Below the pieces are notes generated by a model. It worked only from the letters and a program-made list of their open reading frames with translations, was not told the DNA's origin and did not search any database. From positions 2,728,001 to 2,792,000 of the forward strand of contig CM074697.1 in the NCBI GenBank assembly GCA_037367355.1: a DNA stretch of 64,000 nt, in the 5' to 3' direction. Source of the DNA: Neoscytalidium dimidiatum. Its lineage: Eukaryota; Ascomycota; Dothideomycetes; Botryosphaeriales; Botryosphaeriaceae. The translations under genes and the position numbers were made by a program. Positions 55,580 through 64,000 of the stretch are shown one piece after another. Each line of letters starts with the position of its first letter. Position 1 is the stretch's first letter.

Positions 55580-57141
55580 GGCGGCGGGGAGTCTTCTCGC
55601 GCCGGTGGTAGCCAGTTTGGCGACTGCTGTGTGGTGGACCTGAGGGTGTCTGGTTTGTTTGCGCGGTTTTTGTGGTGGGTTGCGGCGCAGATGACGGCGG
55701 CGTATGGGACGAGCTCCAAGGATGTGCTTGAGCTTCGCGCGAGGTGCAGGTATGCAGGAGTTGGTATTGCGGTGGTGGGCAGCGCGAGGCAGCGGTCCGG
55801 AAGGCTTCGCCGACGTGCGTGGATGTCAGAGCTCTCGTGTGATGCGTAGGGATCGGCGGTCGAGCGTCGAGTGGGTCGGGGTTGGAGCTCGTGTCGTATG
55901 CGTGCAGCTGCGATGGACGAGGATCGTAAGCGCGCAGGCGTGCGTCTGGAGCAGTGTGTTGGCGACGAGGCGGAGAGAAGAATTGGAGACAGGCAGGTCA
56001 GCGGCGAGGCAGGGTGGCAGGTCAGAAGTGGTGGTTCTCAGGCAGAGAGAATGAGGGGCACCAAAGGCGATCCATCCCGGCAAGAGCGCACACGCCGCCA
56101 GCAGCTGGCCAGCCCCCCGCTGCCGGGGCCGTGGGATACCCGTAATAGAAGCGTTCGTAACAGCTGTCGACGCTTCTTGATTTCTCCCGGATTCCACGCG
56201 TCACGCCCGCCCACCCTCGACTCGCCGAGTACTGTGTAGGTGCCCACATGCCACGGCTACGCCCTGCACGCCTCGCTGCACCGCTAGCTTCCCCCGCGGC
56301 CCTGTGTTGCTGACGCACGCGAAGACTTAGGCATTGCGTGCCGGTTGTGCTCCCCTCGTCCCTGGCCTCCCGCCAACACATCATCCGTACAACTCCAACA
56401 TACATTGCGCAGCCGGTTGTACGAGAACCCGCAAGTTTAATATAAGGTCTGCTTCAGGCTCTGCCGCAGACCCATCTCTCCCGCAGGTGAGCCTTGCCGA
56501 CTTTTTCGCTGCCTTTCATGCATCCTCTCCTCTTTCGGTGAGCGGTGGGATGCCATCTCAAACGTGCGCGGATCTTCCGGAGCTCTGGGTATGATCTGAT
56601 CTCCGGCGGTGTACCAACATGCACCCGAGAGAGCGTGCGCACAATCCTAGCACCTATTTTCGAGCTTCTCAGTAAATCATTATCGGATCTGAATTCACAA
56701 GATTTCCCATTCCGCGAAGTCTCCTTGTGCGAGGAGGTGCATATCTCTAGTATACCTGGTTGTACACAAAAACATACCCCTGCATCCCTGTATCTCGGCA
56801 TTGAGGGCTCTCTCTCCAAGGCATCCTTCCGGAAGCAGAAATGTAAGCAGAGGAGGAGGATGATGATGATGATGATACAGAGGACGGAAGCGGTGTTGGA
56901 AAGTCGGGCATTGCTGACCGACTGCCCACAGCCTGCTCAACCTGCCGACGACACCTGATATTCTGTTCAATTCGTCCGATAAACTCAGCGGTGCGTGGTA
57001 TAGTATATCCATCTAGCCTGATATAGGATCATCGACAAATTCAAGACAGCACTCTGACATGGAGTTTCACCGACCAGAAAACCACCCATAGCCAGCTCTG
57101 TATTTCTTCCACCTTTGACGAGGCCTGAAGGCAGCTCCAAA
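55580..57141. other. Divergent intergenic region, SNX3 to DUF7704 gene
   Basis: 1.56 kb with promoter regions of both genes and short frames only. A GAT microsatellite lies at 56859-56876. No domain recognised. Confidence 0.5.
56859..56876. repeat. (GAT)n microsatellite
   Basis: About five to six GAT units in non-coding sequence. Confidence 0.8.
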
Positions 57142-57681
57142 ATGGCTTCATCTCTTCCTGCATTTCCGCGCTTCGTGTTCACCATCTTAGAGCCAATCTC
57201 TCTGTTTGTCAACCGCCATCCATGATCTTCCTCTTGATTCTGACATATTTTTAGTGTTGCCGGTTTTCTGGGTCCCTTGCTCTCTCCACAGTTTTTTGCA
57301 GCTTCTCAGTTGGCGGCCAGCAAGAACTCGGCCGATGCTCACGTGCTCACTCCTACGGAACATATCCTAGCTCTACAGTTGGGCAATGCCTACCTACTTT
57401 TGGGTTTCCTTGGAGTGTTTATCCTTAACACGACACTGGACCTCCCAACCGTCAATGCGTATCTGGCTGCGTTGTGGCTCGGAGACATCGGCCACGTCCT
57501 CATCACCGCGTGGGGCTTGGGCTTGCCAGGAGCACTCAACTTTCTCACCTGGAACGCTGTAACCTGGGGTAATATTGGTGCTACTCTGGTACTGTTTACA
57601 ATCAGGAGTCTTTACTTTCTAGGGTACTTTGACAAGGAGAAGAGCGGTCCCAAGATCGGCCGCAAGAACAAGCAGACGTAG
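57142..57681 (+). CDS. DUF7704-type membrane protein
   Basis: Small fungal membrane protein of unknown function. Exons 57142-57203 and 57255-57681 give 162 residues. It starts MASSLPAFPRFVFTILEPIS and reads on through AGFLGPLLSPQFFAASQ. About four membrane segments follow, including YLLLGFLGVFILNTTL, LAALWLGDIGHVLITAWGLG and a C-terminal GNIGATLVLFTIRSLYFLGY. The blocks LGDIGHV and WNAVTWGNIG are the family signature I recognise. The C-terminal tail is Lys-rich (KIGRKNKQT), cytosolic by the positive-inside rule. The exon 1 donor is a weak GTTTGT, accepted because it restores the N-terminal block of the family. Confidence 0.82.
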
Positions 57682-58612
57682 ACCTAGGTGAATGCGAGGG
57701 GGGAAGACAAGGTTGGGTATTGAATTGGGGTCATGGAAGGTAAGAGACAACACATATTAGTCATTCTTTCCATAATCGTGCAGCTGCTGACGTCGAGTGT
57801 GCAGATGAAAAGTTTGTTGCTCTCACTTTGCATACATAGCAACTCCATGCGTGTAGAGGCGCCGCAATCGAATTCAGTTGTACTAAGCAGCCGTTGAGCA
57901 GCACAGAGAAAGCCTTGACTGCCTCCATGGCTAGCGGCGCTGATAGGTGATCTGCTGGCTCACCTGGCATGTGGCGTCGACTTTTCGTGACTCCAGTGCC
58001 CTGGACCAAGCCGCCGATTTCTCATGGAGCCTTCCCCCATGAGGCAGCCGCGACAGGAGCCGGACGAGTAGAAAAGAAGCCATTCCTGGCTAGAACAGCT
58101 ATGCGGCCAGCTTTAGGCCCATAATCCTGGCTCAAAAACGCGGAGCAGCCCACGTGCATGACATGTGGGTGTCCAAATTGGGTAAGGTCGTGAAAATGGG
58201 AGCAGACAGGCAGGCCATTCATCGACTGAACTGCCTCCAGCCTCAACGTATATAAACCCATCCTCTCCCCCCAGTTACTTTCTTTCCTCTTTCACACCAC
58301 ACACAGACTCGTTCTTGATCGCACGCTATTCTGCGTACCCTCAAGCCTTCGCAGCACCCCGCTGACAACCTTCGCAACCCGCACTCGGGCATTGCATCGC
58401 GTGCTGCTCACAGCCTGACCACTCAGTAAGCCACCTCCTCACTTGGGCTTCTGCTCCGTCCACCTTTAGCACTAGATGCACTGGATACTGGCCTCTGACG
58501 CGTCGCCCCGCTGTCGTCGACCGGTCCTGATCATCCAACGCGCCTGTACAGCTTACACTGACCGCCCAACCTCGCAGATTACCGGCAGTCTTTGAGCAAC
58601 CCACATCAAGTC
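57682..58612. other. Upstream region of the RRM gene with likely 5' leader intron
   Basis: Promoter and leader of the RNA-binding protein gene. A likely 151-nt leader intron runs 58426-58576 (donor GTAAGC, CTGAC branch point, acceptor CGCAG). The tail of the DUF7704 gene's 3' flank is at the left. No other gene seen. Confidence 0.5.
58249..58256 (+). promoter_or_regulatory. TATA box of the RRM gene
   Basis: TATATAAA followed about 25-50 bp on by a CT-rich and CA-rich start-site-like stretch; the ATG is at 58613. Confidence 0.55.
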
Positions 58613-60800
58613 ATGGCTCCGATGACCTACTTGACTCCTTCTCCTCCCGCTGATGGCGAGTCACGTAACGCGCACTCGACCACCAACGGCGTGTCCGGTG
58701 GTACTTCTGGCGGCATGACATCCCGCGCTTCCATTGCTGCTTCTACGCCCCTCACTCCGCTTGAGGCCCGCCATCCCACGGGAGAGATTTCGACTGGTAT
58801 GTCTCGTTTATGCCCTCACTATGCCTTTCCTCTTCGTTCACCTCACTTCAATTTCATATGTCGCCTCACCTCACTTCAACATTTTACTGACTCTCACCAA
58901 CGTAGACTTGCCTCACGCTAAGGCGGAGCCTTCGCCCAACTTTGAGATTCCGGGCGACGGTAACGTCGATGCCTACGTGAACCGCATTGCGAGCAAGATG
59001 ACCATGTCCCGTCAGCGCACCATGTTGTTGGCTACTCGCTCTGACCCTTCTGGCCTTTACTCCATGACCACCCGTGAGCTTTCTGAGCCTGTTGAAGGTA
59101 AGTCAACTCACATCAGCTTCTGAACGGTCTAACCGCGAGAAGTCCCTCTTAACAAGGAATCCAATGATCGCGGATTATTCTCCACTTCACCTCACGTCGG
59201 ATCTTCATCCAACACCGAGTCATCGGCCGGTGGTGGTTCTTGCGGCACTGCTTCTTCGGCCGAGCCTCCCGCGTCACCTGGCAGCTATGAGTGCTGTCCG
59301 TCCTCGCAGGCCATGGCCACGGAGAACATCACGGAGAAGGCAATCATGGAGAAGCCCGCCACGGCGAAGGTTCCCACGGAGAACGCTGTCGTCGTGGACG
59401 CCATCACGGCGAAGAACGCGCAGGCCTGCCTCTCGCCTGAAGCCTGCATCTTCGTCGCCAGGTACGTCAACTTGTCCCCCTACGGCTTCAGCTATCTTAT
59501 CTGACTTCTTCGCGTAGTCTCCGCAGGGACAAGTCTGACTCGGAGCTGCTCAAGGCTTTGCTGCAGCAGTTTAGTATTTATGGCAAGTGTTATGTCAAGG
59601 TTAAGCGCGATCGTGGACTTCCGATCGCGTTCGTCCAGTACCACGAGAAGGCACAGGCCACCGACGCCATGGAGTTCGCTGCCGGTCTCCCGATCCTGGG
59701 ACGCCCTTGCCGCATCGAGAAAGCTCGCGCTCCTCGTAAGTGGAAACGGTTCCTTCGACCGCTGTCAAAGACAATTCTGACTGCTCTATAGGCTCCGTCT
59801 TCATCTGCCGTCGTGATGGCTTCACTCTAAAGAGGTCGGACATCCTGAACTTTGCCGAGAGCATCGGCGAGGTCGATATGATGTGGTCTCCGTCCACGGC
59901 CGAGAATGGACGCTTCGGAGTCCTCCAGGGTCTCATCATCAAGTTCAGATACTACCAGGACTCGGTCAATGCTCTCTTGGTGAGTGTCTGGTCTTCCCTA
60001 ATGTACAAGAGGTGCCGTGACAGTCTAACCAGTCATAGTTTCACCGCGACAACCCCGTCTACTATGTGGAGCCATTTCAGGGCGCGGACTCGGCTAGGAG
60101 CACCGTATTTGCCAAGGATTCCTTCCTCATGGAGCCATCCGCCATCTCAAGCTGCCCTTTCTTCGATGGTCGCGTCCACGCGCCGAATGCGCTGTGGATT
60201 GGATGTCTTCCACGCCATGTGACGAAGGCAGAGATCTCCCAGGTTTTCACTGGTCGCGGAAACGCGATCAGTCAGGTCGAGCTGAGGATCCGCGGTCCTG
60301 CTGGATGTAAGTTTGCCACTCGTTAGGTCTCCGTTGTTCTATAGACTGACTCTATCCTAGCTAAGTATAGCTATGCCATCGTGCGCTTTAACAGCCATGA
60401 CGAGGCTATAAGGGCTGCCAAATGCACCCACCATAGGCTTCGCCTTGTCAATGGCGAGCTGGTATCCATCCAGTGGGCTGTCAAGCCCAACCTTCGTCAT
60501 CTTGTCGGCGCTCGTTCGTCATGGGGCACCCGGGGTTTTTTCGCTTACCCGGTCATGTACGCAAGCTCCGGTTCAGGTGGCAGCACGATGTACCCCCGTA
60601 CAACTGCTGAGGTTCATGGAAACACCATGAACCACAACTATGAGCTCAACGCAGCCTTTGATGCATTTGACGCTCAGGCGCGTCAGGGTAACGGATTTGG
60701 AGGTCCTGCGCCTATCTTCCCTACCACTGGCGGTGCAAGTATCATGACTGGTGCCGGCTACCCCGTTGTTAACGGGGCTAACCCAATGGTCAGGTACTAG
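58613..60800 (+). CDS. RNA-binding protein with several RRMs (Rim4/Msa1-like)
   Basis: Probable mRNA regulator; relatives of this layout act in meiosis and sporulation in yeasts. Exons 58613-58796, 58906-59097, 59143-59461, 59518-59735, 59792-59979, 60039-60306 and 60361-60800 give 602 residues. The N-terminus is Ser/Thr/Pro-rich and unstructured. RRM1 (about 224-304) starts ACIFVASLRRDKSDSELL and has LPIAFVQYHEKAQATDAM. A second RRM-like segment (about 306-370) starts SVFICRRDGF. RRM3 (about 418-495) starts NALWIGCLPRHVTKAEI and has YAIVRFNSHDEAIRAAK. The Gly/Asn-rich tail may be aggregation-prone, as in Rim4. A TATA box and a leader intron lie upstream. The Rim4/Msa1 link is from domain layout and is moderate. 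Confidence 0.88.
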
Positions 60801-62340
60801 GCACATGTCTTCTACCCACTCACATCACAACGCTCAGCCCAGCCCTTCTGCGATGCCCACTGTTTCAAGGCCATTCTACTTTCTGACACTTCTGCCACCT
60901 GTTCTGTTGTTTTCTTTCATTCGACTGCAGCGATCTGAATCCCTGTGCACGCCAGTCGTGCGCCACGGGTCTCTTTGCTCATGGAATCCATTTCCGAGGG
61001 ACTCGTTCAACGTCATTTCCTTGTTCTATTCTTGTTTCATTTGTTTTCTATTCGGGATTCACGATGCACGGAATATGGGTAATGAGGTAGCTATCCCGGA
61101 GCTAGGCTTTCCTGGCGATGACGGTCACGGAACAAGGGATAGATATCCCGCGGCGTTTCAGGCGAATGGGGTGACGGCGAATACGGAAGATACCCCGGAT
61201 CACCTTCGGCAACGAACAATCGGCGACAAGCAATGGGCACAAATCAATGGGCATTGACTGAGTTTTCAAAAAAAAAAAAGGTCTATGTAGGAAATCCACA
61301 ATCCCCAAAACAAAGAGTTCTTGCGTGCTTGGTTTCCGGCGATGGGAAGTCTATTACAACGATAGCGAGGGTCCGCGTCTGTCTGCGCACGCTTCTACGG
61401 CGGCTGGTTCAGGGAACTTCACGGTCTGGCATGAAATCGTAAGTACCTTGCGTGCGGGTAGGCTCTCTGGTGTTGTAAGAGCAAGTTGATAATGGATATG
61501 CAGCAGTCCGAAGTAAGACTGTGAATGTGAATATCCATTTCGACACGGTAGCGGCATACATAACATGTACAGGGTTCGCTGACTCCAAAAGCAATGCAAA
61601 GGCAGGCACAGATGCGGACAGGGAGTTGAGGCAGCAGTCCAGATGAGGACTGCTACTTCTATCTGCGAAACACTCTCGGCCGGAAACTGCTTCAACTATT
61701 TAGGAGATGACCTGGCCAGTGTAATCCTTCACTGAGCGGCGAGACCGCAATAAAGACTTTTAGAAGCATCCTAACCTTAGCAAAATCCGTAGCCTTGACA
61801 GACATGCGAGCTCGTGAGTTGATGAGTCTGCGTGACTCGCAGGATAAAAAGCAAAGCTAGCGACGGCGTTGCACCAAGGCGAGCCACATCTTCAGGTCGA
61901 TGCACCCACCTACTACCTGGACGAGAGTGAAATTAAAAGAAGAGGGAGAATTAGGGCTTATAACACGGTGGGCGAACGGCCGGGGACCAGAAGCATGACA
62001 CAAAAGAAAGAGAGAGAGAGAAAAAAAAAACACGCCTCGGCGAGCAGAAATGTAGAGCAGAAAAGAACGTCCAAGACAAGACATCACGCGGGTGGTGCAT
62101 GAGAGGAAAGATGGGCGGACTTGTTACCGAAATCGGGCTAGACAGGACGCTCGGGTGGCGCGAGATCGGGTGCAGCTGGCCTGCGCTGCCACGGGCCCGG
62201 CCAAATAAAATCTCACCGCGGCCATCTTCGAGAAGCTCTGTACTCAGCACCTGCTTCCTCCCTTCTCGCTACCACCATTGCAAAGTGCATTGCTGCGTGC
62301 GATTCTTTCTGGGTTAAGTCCCTGTCAAGCCTCAGCCAAT
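60801..62340. other. Intergenic region without a supported gene
   Basis: 3' flank of the RRM gene and promoter of the symporter gene. An A12 run near 61268-61280 and an A10 run near 62020 are present; no domain or exon chain seen. Confidence 0.5.
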
Positions 62341-64000
62341 ATGGGTGTTCCGTCTTCTCAGGCCTCTAACGCCATCATCTACCTCACCTACGGGGCATTT
62401 TTGTAAGGCTCGGTTTTTCGCCGTTTCCACGGCGAGTGATTCGACAGGCCTAGAAGCTGATTTTTCGATACCCTTCTGCAGGATATGCGGTGTCTTTGTA
62501 GCATGGAAACTCCGCCATCAGTCCAAGACGGACTACCTGTCCAGCAATCGGACTCAAAAGGGTCAGGACAACAGGCGCATTTTCATTTCTCTTTCTGGCC
62601 GTACAATGAGGCCAAAGCGGCGATCCTCGCACTACGAACGGGGTGCTGCAGAATATTCATTTACTAACTCTCCCTGCGTACAGCGATTCCACTCGCCCTG
62701 AACTTCATAGCTTCGGGTGAGTGACGCACCGGCGTGCAGATGCGAATCTGCATCTCGATGTCTCTAGCATCCATATTCAGCGGCAGCAACGCTTCTCCGT
62801 CTGTGACCAAGACCGGATCAGACCAAGTACAGTGGGTCTTCACCGCAGGCTCGGGTTGCTACCAGTCCGCAAAGTATTCTTTTCGGAGTGTCCAAGAGGG
62901 ACAAACAATGGCCAGGTTCGTATTACAGATCGATTCTTCGCAGTGGTAAAGCTAGCTAGAGAGAAAATCTCTGCATCGCCACTGCAAAGTGGGATTTTCG
63001 TGGCAGATGAAAAGCCGAGACCCTTGGATCGTTTGGCGAACTGACGAAATTCCTCTTCCGCCTGCTCGAGCTTGGCAAGAGAATTTCTTACCACATTCCC
63101 ACTCAGTCTTCCGGAAACTCATGGCAAGATAGCCTCGCGCTTCCTCACAATGAGGTGGTGATGTAGAGATATCTCAGCTGGACGAACTCCTGTGCGGCAT
63201 CACTACGGGCGCTGAGTCTCGTGGAAGCTGTCCGCGATATCCACCCCTTCCTCCACGCGGTTACCAGAACGGTAATCTTGTGTTGGCAGTGGAGATATTG
63301 CAATCTTCCACCGTGATAAAGCTGAGAAGTACCGTTCAAACTCGATCAAGATAATACTTGCGTGAGGAATGTGCTGCCGCTGATAACCCCCTTCCCTCTC
63401 TTGCCTTCGAACACCCTTTCCGTCGTTCTTTCAGCTGACCTAGGGAAACTCGCGTTCGCGATTGAACAGCTCTTGGTTCTGGTATCCTGTTCACGTATCC
63501 GGAGATCGCCACCATCGCTGGGGTGCAAGGCCTTGTCGTCTACGCGCTGTCGTCTGGACTGCCGCTTCTGATCTTCGGCTACTTGGGTCCGGTTATCAGA
63601 CGGAAGTGTCCTGAGGGCTTCGTGCTCACAGAGTGGACAAGGCAGCGTTATGGCACCGTTGCGGCTCTCTTTCTCAGCTTGATGACGTAGGTCCTTGAGA
63701 GACTTGGAGAACGCCCGAAAGAGCAGATGAAACTGAGTACATGAGTAGGCTTATCACGCTTTTCCTGTATATGGTCGCGGAGCTCTCTGCCCTTCAGCAG
63801 ATCATCACCGCTTTAACCGGTCTAGATGGCCTCCCTGCTGTGATCGTGCAGTGCGTTGTCACCACCATCTACACCTGTGAGTGATAAGTCTCTTTGCCCC
63901 TACCCCGAACCAAAACACTGAGGCATTTCTCCACCAGCTCTCGGCGGTTTCAAAGTCTCGTTCGTGACGGACAACATCCAAGGCGCCATGGTCCTCGGTC
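62341..64000 (+). CDS. Sodium:solute symporter family transporter (urea/polyamine type), 3' end beyond the window
   Basis: Plasma-membrane transporter of the SSS family; fungal members include the urea and polyamine permease Dur3. Exons visible: 62341-62402, 62482-62561, 62684-62716, 63470-63686, 63749-63876 and 63938 to the edge. Together they read MGVPSSQASNAIIYLTYGAF, then KTDYLSSNRTQKG, IPLALNFIASALGSGILFTY, PEIATIAGVQGLVVYALSS, CPEGFVLTEWTRQRYG, MVAELSALQQIITALTGLDG and FVTDNIQGAMVLG. Phases agree throughout. Intron 3 (62717-63469) is about 753 nt, ten times the usual size here, but the exons on both sides join in the family order. The substrate cannot be decided; most of the C-terminal part lies beyond the window. 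Confidence 0.9.

Noticed and set aside
1..64000. tRNA, 5S rRNA, CRISPR arrays and intact transposons
   Set aside because: Looked for T-loop (GGTTCRANNCC) contexts, 5S-like blocks, repeat-spacer patterns and transposase or reverse-transcriptase motifs; none were convincing.

Overview
The window is nuclear DNA of a filamentous ascomycete (Pezizomycotina). Genes are split by short introns, mostly 47 to 160 nt, with GTRNGT donors, CTGAC or CTAAC branch points and YAG acceptors. The gene set is typically fungal: a sterol 24-C-methyltransferase, a FunK1-type kinase, a DUF7704 membrane protein, Rho3 and Rac GTPases, CSN2, CENP-T and Cms1. Species cannot be read from the sequence. I assigned 23 protein-coding genes (two running off the window edges) and two clear pseudogenes. 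Exon coordinates were derived by hand from splice signals plus family similarity; in nearly every gene the exon lengths sum to a whole number of codons.

Left arm (1-12.9 kb) is accessory in character. It holds a divergent ERG6-like gene cut by the left edge, then a broken homocysteine S-methyltransferase gene carrying a 30-bp micro-inversion. Next come an AT-rich, RIP-like island, a divergent protein kinase with Glu in place of the catalytic Asp, and a 5'-truncated FunK1 kinase. A 788-residue single-exon protein follows that joins a coiled coil, a PD-(D/E)XK nuclease-like domain, a Cys/His motif and a kinase domain. An MFS sugar transporter closes this arm.

From 12.9 to 21.6 kb lies an 8.6-kb stretch with no gene I can support. 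It is the largest gap in the window.

Right arm (21.6-64 kb) is conserved housekeeping. In order: UBX-domain ERAD-type protein, rac1, CMS1 and CENP-T (head to head), SURF1 and VMA22 (head to head), deoxyribose-phosphate aldolase, RPS27, a twin CX9C protein (MIX17/CHCHD2 type), RPS9 and RPL21 (head to head, sharing one promoter region), rho3, CWC25, CSN2, an otubain deubiquitinase, SNX3, a DUF7704 protein, a triple-RRM RNA-binding protein of Rim4/Msa1 type, and a sodium:solute symporter that runs off the right edge.

Best candidates for something unusual are the nuclease-kinase fusion at 8.4-10.8 kb with its kinase-rich, RIP-marked neighbourhood, and the 30-bp inversion in the methyltransferase gene. 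Others are the three consecutive micro-exons in rho3, the roughly 750-nt intron in the symporter gene, and the 8.6-kb gene-free stretch.
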